Shown here piece by piece: positions 7,560 to 14,143 of a stretch of 14,143 nucleotides of DNA. How positions within the stretch are numbered: position 1 is the stretch's first letter; each line of letters begins with the position of its first letter. The position numbers were made by a program, and so were the translations under genes. Location: NCBI GenBank assembly GCA_016303235.1, contig JAEDMB010000038.1:1-14143 (forward strand). Direction: 5' to 3'. The notes under the pieces were generated by a model. That model made no database searches. It was not told where the DNA came from and worked only from the letters and a program-made list of their open reading frames with translations. Source of the stretch: Oscillospiraceae bacterium. GTDB taxonomy: Bacteria; Bacillota; Clostridia; Oscillospirales; Ruminococcaceae.

Positions 7560-9017
7560 TCACTTCAGACTAATTTTTGATGCAGAAATCAGAACCTCAC
7601 TTTTACCGTTTATTTCTGCCTTTCTTGCACCTGCTTTGAGTTCATCTTTTCCGCTCAGAATTATTGACTTTGATTCTGCACTGATTTTATCATCACAGTT
7701 TATAGTTACAGAATCTTTTTTTATTACTATACCATTTCCGTCAACGGTCAGGCTGATACTGTCTTTATCCATATTAATAATACTTTTATCAACGCTGAGA
7801 ATGATGTTCCGGTCATCAATAGTTACTGTATTGTCCTTGTATCTTATTTCAATATCCTTATCAGTAAAGCTTATTCTTTTCTGATTCTGATAGGAAATAT
7901 ACTTATTTTTTTCCGGTTCAATAAATTCTTCGTTCAGCCTTTCAAAAACGGTTTTATCGCCGACAGCTTTTTTTCTTAAAGCTCCTCCGGATATAAAGCT
8001 TCTGCGTGAATATATAATTCCGACAATATCATTTTTTTCCGGCAGGAATATAATTCCTCCCGACTGAGCTGTATAGGGCGATTTCCATTGAATCCACTGT
8101 TTTCCTTTTTCAGAATCCATATCCTTATACTTATCGCTTACAAATCTGACCTGAATTCTGCCGTAATTTTCTTTATCGTAATTTTCAGTAACTTCTGCCT
8201 CAAGATAAATTCTGTCTGCATTTAATGACGGAATAGTCTGCGGAAGATTATCCTTTTCAAACAAAGTATATTTATAAAAATATTTTTCATTGATTAATTC
8301 AATACAAATATCATATATATTATACTTCAGTGAATTGCTTTCAAAGCCTGTAATCTGCAAAGAATCCCCCATTTTATAGAACTTGTCCAGACTTATTGAC
8401 ATTCCATTTGCAGAACAGTTTTTAGCCGGATTTCTGCTCCACATTTTATTTACAGTAAACAGATTATTTTTATCCACGCTGACAGATTTTCCGGTTGAAC
8501 CGTCAGATATAAAGCATTTTGCATTATCAGCATCAACATTCATTAAAAACAATCCGCATTCTTTCGCAAGCCGTACTATAAACTGATAATTTGTTTCATT
8601 ATCCTGAATAACCGGATATTCTATAACCTTGTCACAGCCGTCTTTAATATCACATATAATCTTATCGTCTTCAGAATCACTGTTCATAAGTTCAATAATA
8701 TCACTCAGCTTTTTTTCAGGATTTTGAAATATTCTGTTATAACGCACGGCATCAGCCTTCATAGAATGTGAATAAGCTGTTATTTCTGCGATTCCGCTAT
8801 GTCCGGTGCTGATATTGACTGAATACACGAATCCTGTAAAAACCAGTTCTCCGTTTTCATTTGTTATATTTAATTTTTTATCAATAATAAGGAGAGTCTG
8901 GTCAATATCCTCTGCTTTTATATTAACGATGAAACGACAGACAGAATGTTCGTTATAACTTTTTTTTATATAAAAAGAACGGATTTCATGATAATTTTTT
9001 AATATGCTGATGTTAAT
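7560..9017 (-). CDS. VgrG-like spike protein (gp27-gp5 fold) with AUU start
   Basis: This is the central spike that caps the tube and carries the PAAR-like tip. Read from ATT 9017 it has 485 residues. The first 63 residues are clearly coding: 'INEHS'-type VgrG openings are echoed by 'SYNEHSVCRFIVNI', then 'GELVFTGFVYSVNIS'. A start at GTG 8828 would cut the first gp27 domain in half. The gp27-like part spans about 1-265 and includes the typical 'YQFIVRLAKECGLFLM' segment at about 144-159. A gp5 OB-fold follows (about 268-343, 'NYGRIQVRFV' and 'WIQWKSPYT'). Residues about 378-485 are short alternating strands rich in I/V/D/K, the triple-stranded beta-helix needle. No effector domain is fused at the end, so cargo is probably borne by the DUF4280 protein. 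The stop codon overlaps the binding site of the next gene. Confidence 0.85.
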   Translation of the reverse strand: MNISILKNYHEIRSFYIKKSYNEHSVCRFIVNIKAEDIDQTLLIIDKKLNITNENGELVFTGFVYSVNISTGHSGIAEITAYSHSMKADAVRYNRIFQNPEKKLSDIIELMNSDSEDDKIICDIKDGCDKVIEYPVIQDNETNYQFIVRLAKECGLFLMNVDADNAKCFISDGSTGKSVSVDKNNLFTVNKMWSRNPAKNCSANGMSISLDKFYKMGDSLQITGFESNSLKYNIYDICIELINEKYFYKYTLFEKDNLPQTIPSLNADRIYLEAEVTENYDKENYGRIQVRFVSDKYKDMDSEKGKQWIQWKSPYTAQSGGIIFLPEKNDIVGIIYSRRSFISGGALRKKAVGDKTVFERLNEEFIEPEKNKYISYQNQKRISFTDKDIEIRYKDNTVTIDDRNIILSVDKSIINMDKDSISLTVDGNGIVIKKDSVTINCDDKISAESKSIILSGKDELKAGARKAEINGKSEVLISASKISLK

Positions 9018-9030
9018 AAAAATTCCCCCT
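9015..9030 (-). promoter_or_regulatory. Ribosome binding site and AUU start of the spike gene
   Basis: On the minus strand AGGGGG (9030-9025) is followed by seven bases and then ATT (9017-9015), which is in frame with the spike gene. The frame is open back to a stop at 9039-9041 and contains no ATG, GTG or TTG before the GTG at 8828. AUU is a rare but genuine start codon, best known from E. coli infC, and here it has ideal spacing. A sequencing error in an ATG is the alternative. Confidence 0.65.
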
Positions 9031-9055
9031 ATAATCTTTTAATTATAAGTTATAA

Positions 9056-9085
9056 GTCTGACTGTAAAAGATTTTACAGTCAGAC
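9056..9085 (-). other. Perfect 14-bp inverted repeat after the tube gene
   Basis: GTCTGACTGTAAAA (9056-9069) pairs with TTTTACAGTCAGAC (9072-9085) without mismatch, leaving two bases in the centre. It begins ten bases after the tube stop codon. On either strand no T-run follows the stem, so a classical intrinsic terminator is unlikely. A 3' stabiliser for tube/sheath mRNA, or a leaky attenuator lowering transcription into the spike and downstream genes, fits its position. Confidence 0.7.
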
Positions 9086-9094
9086 AAATATCAG

Positions 9095-9526
9095 TTATCC
9101 TGCTTCGTTTTCAACATCGGCAAAATTGCCTGTTTTCTGAATCAGCGTAAGCAATGCATAGCTGTGTTCATTTGCGTTAGAATTTTCAAAATAATTTTCA
9201 ATATAATCTTCGCAGAACATCTTGGGAATCTTAAAGGAACGTATCGGTTCATCTGTATCATCAATAACATCAATTTTCACAGTTCTGTATACAGTTGCTC
9301 CCTTGGTTTCGAGTGACCATTTCATAAATTCCTTACACTGTTCTTTAGTTTCAGCATTGATAAGAAACTTGACAGAAACTTTTAAAAGAACGCTTGACGA
9401 ACGTTCTACTACATGCGGGTCTTTTGTGTCGCTGGTGATTACAAGCTCTCTTATAGAGGCATTCTGTCCGTCAGAACTATCTGAATTTATTGCCTTTACT
9501 CCATCAACTTCAAATTTGTAAAACAT
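9095..9526 (-). CDS. Hcp-like tail tube protein
   Basis: This is a small (143 residue), beta-rich protein without signal peptide or membrane segment. It fits an Hcp/TssD or phage tube subunit: a short N-terminal strand, 'IRELVITSD' near 26-34, a long strand pair around 45-55, one helix ('TKEQCKEFMKWSLET', about 59-73), then strands including 'IPKMFCEDYIENYFE' and a C-terminal strand 'SYALLTLIQ'. A single helix packed on a beta-barrel of this length is the usual tube-subunit plan. Such subunits stack as hexameric rings inside the sheath and can carry cargo. Its place between sheath and spike genes is the standard order in contractile injection systems. The site AAAAAGGAG with seven-base spacing to ATG is near ideal, and hairpins bracket the gene, both consistent with high output. 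The sequence is divergent; a structure search would settle the fold. Confidence 0.65.
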   Translation of the reverse strand: MFYKFEVDGVKAINSDSSDGQNASIRELVITSDTKDPHVVERSSSVLLKVSVKFLINAETKEQCKEFMKWSLETKGATVYRTVKIDVIDDTDEPIRSFKIPKMFCEDYIENYFENSNANEHSYALLTLIQKTGNFADVENEAG

Positions 9527-9551
9527 AATTTTTCTCCTTTTTATTAATATC

Positions 9552-9583
9552 GGCGGAGCGGAGTAAAAACTTTTCGCTCCGCC
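9552..9583 (-). other. GC-rich hairpin between sheath and tube genes
   Basis: GGCGGAGCG (9552-9560) pairs perfectly with CGCTCCGCC (9575-9583), giving a 9-bp, almost all-GC stem with a 14-base loop in an otherwise very AT-rich region. It lies after the sheath stop and just before the tube gene's AAGGAG site. No T-run follows it, so it is not an ordinary intrinsic terminator. An mRNA-stabilising or processing element that shields the 5' end of tube mRNA is the simplest reading. Confidence 0.6.
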
Positions 9584-9598
9584 TTAATCAGGTTTTAT

Positions 9599-11893
9599 TT
9601 AATCATCAATATCAATATCATCATAAAATTCGCTTGTGGCATAGTCAACACGAACCCTGACTTTTCCGTCTTTCTGGTCGACTTTTATAGTATCGCTTGC
9701 CCCATCGCCCTCACCTATACGATAAATAGGATTGTTTATTAACTTCTGGCTTGCTTCCCTGCCCCATATTGAAACATCTTTTTCGAAAGTTTTAAAATCA
9801 CGTATTAACTGGAAATACATATGAATGAAGATATTTACAGCAGTTTTATAAATTGGTCTGTACTGTGATTTATTGTTATCTCTGTTTGTTTCAGAAGCAA
9901 TAGTTCTTGCACAAACCACATAAGCATTTTTTACGGGATTTCTGCTGTTCGGGTCAGCTCCTCTTAATTCATTACAGCCAAAACAGAAACCAAAGTTATT
10001 AATTGCCCTGTCTGTTCTGGAATTGGAGTAAATATTTTCCCTGTTGAATTTTGTAGTAATTACCTTATTGCAACAAACTTCCGCATTATGGTAATTTGAA
10101 TTTTTAAAAGAACCCTCAAAATCAAATCTTACAGCCGGAAAATTACTGCCTTCGTCCGATGAAACAGGGAATCCCTTTTCTTTAAGATAATTAATATTGT
10201 GAACAGCTATCATCATAGCACAGGCAATATACGATGAATCTATGTAGATACTGGGAGAATCAAGATAACAGTCTTTATCCTGATGATAAACAACACCGTT
10301 ATCGTCAACAGTTTCTTCAGTCAATTTACAAAGTACAGTACGGGTTTTTTCTTTTGGGAGCAGTGTAAAATTAGGATAGCAGAGAACAGAATAATTTTTG
10401 CAGTCATCATCAATCGTACTGCATTTTGTTTTGTATTTCTCAATAATATCCTCGTTGAATTGCGAAAAGCCTGTTTTTTCATTTCCTTTAAAATTAAAGA
10501 AGGTAATTATTTTTGCGTCTTTAAGCAATGTTATAAACTGCCTGAATTCGCTGAATGTTGAAAGATTACTATCCTTATCTGACTGGTTATCTTCATCAAA
10601 ATCATCAAACAGTTCAATATCATCATCAAGACTGATATTTTCATCTTCAGAAAAGTCCTCAAAATCGGAGTCTTTCAATGCCGGAACAACTGCATACCAA
10701 AGCTTGTTGTCATTGTTCTGCTGTCCGAGTATATCAATAAATTCTTTAAAATTATCCTTTTTTCCGTCAGTCATAAGGTCAGAAATCTTACAGTTTGCAA
10801 TTAATACTTTCTGAGAAAGCGGAGTTCCCGCAGAAGTTGAAGCGTGGTCAAAAAAGGCTCTTACATTGATAAATTTTTCAACAATTGCAATCATCTGCTT
10901 TGCAAAACTTTCCTGAGATGCCTTATAGATTTTTGCATAGGAATCACGGCGTTCAACAAATTTGTCTCTGTCTTCAGAAGAAACTGTCAGAGTTCCGGTG
11001 CCGGCAAAAGTAGAAATCATAAGTTCCTTAGCAAAATTTGTCTGTTTCATATCATCAGAACCAAATTTGTCAAAATCTTTTTCAATTAATCCTAAAAGCT
11101 TTGTGTCAGCTGTTCCTATTCTTTTTACTTCAGGCTGATTGTTTAAAAGATTCTCGATAGGTTTTATAAGAACTTTTCCTTCGTCATCAAAATTTATATC
11201 ACACTGTGTCAGAAGTCTGGGAGTACCGTCCGGATTTTTTTCTTCTATTGCCAGAGTTTCCTGTGACTTGTCAATAAAATCAATTTTTTTCTGAACATCA
11301 TCAAGGGCAATTGCAACAAGTGCAAGAATATTTCCCGAATAATATTTTTCAGCTATTTCAGTACGCAGTTCTTTTATTCTGATTACATGTTTTTTTGCTT
11401 CATTAGGTGCCTTTTTTTCAAGCTTGATATATTCATTCAGATTGTATTCAAGTTCTTTTCTGAGTTTACGGGCTTCGTCAAGAGCTTTCTTCGGAGTGAG
11501 AACCTCCTGAATATCTTCATATTCAAAATTGAGGTTGTCCATTCCTGCGGTGCTTTTCTGGTCATAAAGCCTGACTGCCATTTTATAGAATTTTTCTTCT
11601 GTTATATTTATAACGCTGTATTTTCCTGGCGGTTCATCAAGTGTATAGTTGAAAACTATCTCACCGGTTTCGGAATTTCCAAGTTTCTGCTCATAAATAA
11701 CAGGCTGGAATTTTCTGAGAAATTCTTCATAACTGCCAACACCGAGTTTTGATTCAATTTTAGCAATATCATTTCCGTTAGGCATAGCAGAAAGCAGAAA
11801 GTCAAGTCTGTCCGGCACTTCACCGTTCACATATTTTTTATTGCTGTTAAACTCTTCAAAAATTATTGTTTTTCCTGCTTTAGTAATCGGCAT
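9599..11893 (-). CDS. Contractile sheath-like protein (fused TssB/TssC-like)
   Basis: The 764-residue product is probably the sheath that surrounds the tube and contracts to drive it out. The first 100 residues carry a TssB-like pattern: 'PDRLDFLLSAM' near 27-37, then 'SYEEFLRKFQPVI' at 54-66. After a long charged helical stretch (about 135-220), the rest reads as a TssC/phage-sheath core: 'LWYAVVPAL' at 398-406, 'IYIDSSYIACAMMIAVH' at 549-565, and a helical C-terminal domain (about 680-722) ending in a beta-strand and an acidic tail, as in sheath handshake termini. It is longer than typical TssC (about 500 residues), consistent with a fused or expanded sheath. Residues 407-441 are a strongly acidic insertion rich in Asp, Glu and Ser. 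The start ATG has AAAGGAG seven bases upstream, a strong site suited to an abundant structural protein. The assignment rests on weak motifs plus position beside tube, spike and tip genes. Confidence 0.65.
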   Translation of the reverse strand: MPITKAGKTIIFEEFNSNKKYVNGEVPDRLDFLLSAMPNGNDIAKIESKLGVGSYEEFLRKFQPVIYEQKLGNSETGEIVFNYTLDEPPGKYSVINITEEKFYKMAVRLYDQKSTAGMDNLNFEYEDIQEVLTPKKALDEARKLRKELEYNLNEYIKLEKKAPNEAKKHVIRIKELRTEIAEKYYSGNILALVAIALDDVQKKIDFIDKSQETLAIEEKNPDGTPRLLTQCDINFDDEGKVLIKPIENLLNNQPEVKRIGTADTKLLGLIEKDFDKFGSDDMKQTNFAKELMISTFAGTGTLTVSSEDRDKFVERRDSYAKIYKASQESFAKQMIAIVEKFINVRAFFDHASTSAGTPLSQKVLIANCKISDLMTDGKKDNFKEFIDILGQQNNDNKLWYAVVPALKDSDFEDFSEDENISLDDDIELFDDFDEDNQSDKDSNLSTFSEFRQFITLLKDAKIITFFNFKGNEKTGFSQFNEDIIEKYKTKCSTIDDDCKNYSVLCYPNFTLLPKEKTRTVLCKLTEETVDDNGVVYHQDKDCYLDSPSIYIDSSYIACAMMIAVHNINYLKEKGFPVSSDEGSNFPAVRFDFEGSFKNSNYHNAEVCCNKVITTKFNRENIYSNSRTDRAINNFGFCFGCNELRGADPNSRNPVKNAYVVCARTIASETNRDNNKSQYRPIYKTAVNIFIHMYFQLIRDFKTFEKDVSIWGREASQKLINNPIYRIGEGDGASDTIKVDQKDGKVRVRVDYATSEFYDDIDIDD

Positions 11894-11916
11894 TTTTCTA
11901 CTCCTTTATTATAATA

Positions 11917-12492
11917 TTATAATTTGTTGAAATAAACACATTCAAGCTGAAAATGCTTTTCCTGCTGTGTTTTTTCCAGATAATTTTTTAATTTTTCAGT
12001 AACTATTATTTCACCTCCTGCACTTCTCCGGCCGTTCAGACCTGACATTTTAAAAATGTTGTATCTTCCTGTCTTTTTTTCAGATACGACAATTTTTTTT
12101 ACTGCACCGGTTATCTGACTGAACTCTGATTTTTCAAAATCCAGACAATCTATTCTTGATGGGAGTGCAAGCCAGAATTCATATTCACTGCGGGTCAGCG
12201 GGTGCTTTAATATTATTCTTTGATAAATAATATTATCTATTTCAAAATCATCAAACAGATTTTTAAGTCTGTCTGATACTAAAGGTATGCAGTTGCTGTA
12301 ATCATACATAAAATCAGCACAATAATAATCGCTTTCTTTTGAAAGATATATTATTTTTGATTCATCGGGGCATATATGCTGAAATTCACTGTTATAGCAT
12401 GCTGTTCTGAACTCTGAATTAATACTGTCCATATCAAGGGACATGTAATTTCTGAGAGCAATTCCTGATTCCAGTGTATAAAATTGACTCAT
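11917..12492 (-). CDS. Probable immunity protein, Imm11/DUF1629-like
   Basis: This 191-residue soluble protein has no signal peptide or membrane segment. Its C-terminal half fits the pattern of the Imm11 (DUF1629) family: a 'DCLDFEKSEF' segment at about 115-124, a beta-rich stretch, and a final '(E)IIVTEKLKNYLE' helix followed by a short strand. Imm11 proteins are found beside polymorphic toxins and neutralise them in the cytoplasm. The ATG directly follows the TAA of the nuclease gene (TAAATG), with AGGAGG about ten bases upstream, so the two are co-translated as a toxin-immunity pair. If correct, it would protect the producer or its kin from the nuclease. The family call is by eye and weaker than the positional argument. 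A role as cargo adaptor or loading chaperone for the tip protein is the main alternative. Confidence 0.6.
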   Translation of the reverse strand: MSQFYTLESGIALRNYMSLDMDSINSEFRTACYNSEFQHICPDESKIIYLSKESDYYCADFMYDYSNCIPLVSDRLKNLFDDFEIDNIIYQRIILKHPLTRSEYEFWLALPSRIDCLDFEKSEFSQITGAVKKIVVSEKKTGRYNIFKMSGLNGRRSAGGEIIVTEKLKNYLEKTQQEKHFQLECVYFNKL

Positions 12493-13971
12493 TTATTTAT
12501 GTCCTCCTGTTAATATATCGTTTATTTCTTCAGGATTTTTTGTTTTGCTGTTATCATAAAGCATAGAAATATATGAAACATAATAACGGTTTCCGGAAGT
12601 TCTCTGATTAGGAAATGCAAGTATGGATTTTTTTATCATCTGACTTAAGCCGTTCATTCTTTTATTAAAATCCTGTGCCTCATTCTTTTTCTGAGCATCT
12701 CCGCCTGTAAGCCTGCATGACGAGGACAATTCTTCTTTATAGAAACTTTCCAAATCAAATAAATCCTTATTAACCATAGTTTCATAATCCAAAAGCTGAT
12801 TTTTTCCGTTGTCATAAAGATATTTTTCTACACCTTTTCCGCTGTTTCTCATAATGACTCTGGAATTTTCAATATCAAAGTTTCCGCCGTACCGGTGCTG
12901 ACCGAGATGGAGCTGTCTTCCGGTTTGTTTCATTATTTCACATTTTGCGATATTTTTTTCTTTCTCAGAAACTTTAACATTATCATCTTTGATTTTCAGG
13001 GAAGGCAGACAAATACCATTGTATGGATTATTGACATCATAATTATAAAAATTTGCCAGAATTACAAGTGATTTATACTTATTAAGGCATTGATTTCCCG
13101 AAATCAGATGATGATACTGAACACCACATTCAAAATTACCGTCAAGCTGACATTTTCCAGCCTTTTCCAGTGTTTCTTTATCTTCGGGAAATTTTTCCTT
13201 TTCCTTTCCGATATTATCTCCGAGGTCAGAGCTGTTGTTGATATTATTTAACAATACAGAATTATTCGGATAAGTCTGTGCAAAAGGACAGGTTGATTCA
13301 AGTCCTGCCGGACAGTTTCCGGAACAGACCTGACCTTTAGCGGAAAAATATTCCGGTTCAAAGTATCTTTCTGCTTTTTTGTCAGCAGATATATTATTTA
13401 TTTTATTATTTTTATTATCTGATAAAGCTTTGGCATTTTTTTCTTTTTCAATCTCCGCAAGCTTATTGTCGTATAAAATTTTCAAATGCTTTGCTATAAC
13501 TGCTTCTCCCTCAGATGTCATCATATTTTTATTTTTTAATTTGGCTATCTCGCTATGAATATTTTTCAGAAAAAAGTCCGAAGCTTTGTGGTTATTTATA
13601 ACTTTCCTGTTTTTAGCATCAGTTATTTTTACTATTCCGCCATAAGCACACACAAGGATTCCGGCATCAAGCAAAGTTTCCTTGTCCTTGAATTTAGTAC
13701 GGCAAAGTTCGGTATTAACCCATTTACCTGAAAACAAAGGAATACAATCCGGCAACTGTCCGCCTGTCGCCATTGCGACTGCAACAGCCGGATTAGCAGG
13801 AGAATTGCATTTGCCTTTCATTTCCGGCATTACATCAACACAAATAAAACCGGCATTTTCTTTAATTCCGGAAAAAAGTACGGTATTGCTGAATTTAATG
13901 TTAAGATTTCCTCTTGCTGTCGGGCAAAGCAGACAGGAACAATCTGCATTGTTAAAAACATAATTTGCCAT
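12493..13971 (-). CDS. PAAR-like (DUF4280) tip protein fused to AHH/HNH-type nuclease toxin
   Basis: This looks like a specialised injection-system tip carrying a nuclease. I use the ATG at 13971 (492 residues), which has GGAG eight bases upstream. An in-frame GTG at 13995 is only about 7 nt from the predicted transcript start and has no room for a binding site. Residues 1-115 resemble DUF4280, the PAAR-like family that caps VgrG-type spikes, with a CSCLLCP motif near the start and a glycine/alanine-rich core. A lysine/asparagine-rich linker and a cysteine-rich patch (about 214-230) follow. The C-terminal part has the AHH-type nuclease pattern: HHLIS at about 287-291, NGICLP at 318-323 and LHLGQHRY at 354-361. 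The histidines are the expected metal-binding and catalytic residues. Target (DNA or RNA) cannot be told. The next gene is a probable immunity gene, which supports the toxin reading. The DUF4280 and nuclease calls rest on motif recognition, not a search. Confidence 0.8.
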   Translation of the reverse strand: MANYVFNNADCSCLLCPTARGNLNIKFSNTVLFSGIKENAGFICVDVMPEMKGKCNSPANPAVAVAMATGGQLPDCIPLFSGKWVNTELCRTKFKDKETLLDAGILVCAYGGIVKITDAKNRKVINNHKASDFFLKNIHSEIAKLKNKNMMTSEGEAVIAKHLKILYDNKLAEIEKEKNAKALSDNKNNKINNISADKKAERYFEPEYFSAKGQVCSGNCPAGLESTCPFAQTYPNNSVLLNNINNSSDLGDNIGKEKEKFPEDKETLEKAGKCQLDGNFECGVQYHHLISGNQCLNKYKSLVILANFYNYDVNNPYNGICLPSLKIKDDNVKVSEKEKNIAKCEIMKQTGRQLHLGQHRYGGNFDIENSRVIMRNSGKGVEKYLYDNGKNQLLDYETMVNKDLFDLESFYKEELSSSCRLTGGDAQKKNEAQDFNKRMNGLSQMIKKSILAFPNQRTSGNRYYVSYISMLYDNSKTKNPEEINDILTGGHK

Positions 13972-14008
13972 AAATATCACTCCACGAAATCCCACTTGCT
14001 TTTTTTAC

Positions 14009-14037
14009 ATTATATCACAGATTTTTTTATATGTCAA
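14009..14037 (-). promoter_or_regulatory. Consensus sigma-A (sigma-70-type) promoter of the operon
   Basis: On the minus strand a perfect -35 TTGACA (14037-14032) and a perfect -10 TATAAT (14014-14009) are separated by exactly 17 bases. A-rich tracts just upstream of the -35 could act as an UP element. Transcription should start near 14002, leaving a leader of about 30 nt before the ATG at 13971. No operator is convincing, so expression may be largely constitutive or controlled by sites outside the window. The remaining bases up to 14143 are AT-rich and I see no gene in them. Confidence 0.88.
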
Positions 14038-14143
14038 CCTTTTTTTAGTATTATTTTAAGGTAATGAGATAAAAAATCATAAAAATTTGTTCAAAATGAC
14101 AAATGAAAAATAACAATCAGAATAATATTAAGAGATTTCAGAT

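Noticed and set aside
7560..8828. Spike gene starting at GTG 8828 (422 residues).
   Set aside because: The 63 codons upstream are open in frame and read as a VgrG N-terminal domain, and no good binding site precedes the GTG.
9056..9085. Intrinsic terminator ending transcription after the tube gene.
   Set aside because: No T-run follows the stem on either strand, and the spike and downstream genes have no other visible promoter.
10283..10814. Plus-strand open frames of 92 and 138 codons inside the sheath gene, and similar plus-strand frames elsewhere.
   Set aside because: They mirror strong minus-strand genes, lack good binding sites and resemble no protein; they are shadow frames.
13972..13995. 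GTG at 13995 as start of the first gene, adding eight residues.
   Set aside because: It lies about 7 nt from the predicted transcription start with no binding site; ATG 13971 has GGAG at eight bases and begins the DUF4280 domain.
14085..14104. ATTTGT-N8-ACAAAT inverted repeat upstream of the promoter as an operator.
   Set aside because: Six-base arms of AT-rich sequence are expected by chance here, and it lies well upstream of the -35.

Overview
The window is AT-rich, and every gene I can support reads on the minus strand, from right to left as printed. The low G+C, strong AGGAGG-type ribosome binding sites, a perfect sigma-A-type promoter, mixed ATG/GTG/TTG starts and a PAAR-like DUF4280 protein suggest a Gram-positive Clostridia-type anaerobe, perhaps a gut or rumen Ruminococcus relative. 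The genus is inference. No rRNA, tRNA, CRISPR array, transposase or integrase was seen.

Layout in transcription order. A consensus promoter (14009-14037) drives one long operon. The first gene (12493-13971) joins a DUF4280 PAAR-like tip to a C-terminal AHH/HNH-type nuclease. It abuts an Imm11/DUF1629-like immunity gene (11917-12492). A 764-residue contractile-sheath-like protein follows (9599-11893), then an Hcp-like tube protein (9095-9526) flanked on both sides by RNA hairpins, then a VgrG/gp27-gp5-like spike (7560-9017). The spike frame extends 63 codons beyond the first conventional start and appears to begin at AUU. Two unrecognised genes (6248-7549 and 5496-6251) lie where baseplate components would be expected.

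The last third is unusual. It holds two different Hsp70-family ATPases (3887-5476 and 214-1833) enclosing two tandem paralogous proteins of unknown family (2877-3890 and 1830-2870). A 48-residue helical protein (64-210) and the start of another gene (1-61) follow, so the operon runs off the left edge.

How the genes may work together. Sheath, tube, spike and PAAR-like tip are the core of a contractile injection machine of the phage-tail/T6SS/eCIS type, here with a nuclease tip and a matching immunity protein. Within the window there is no ClpV-type or eCIS-type AAA+ ATPase, no T6SS membrane complex and no lysis gene. The two lidless Hsp70s and their paired partners may therefore supply the ATP-dependent assembly, targeting or recycling step. 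That role is inference, and missing parts may lie beyond position 1. Adjacent genes overlap or nearly abut throughout, so they are probably expressed as one unit. Relative dosage may be set by start codons and hairpins: strong ATG starts for sheath and tube, AUU and UUG for spike and next gene.
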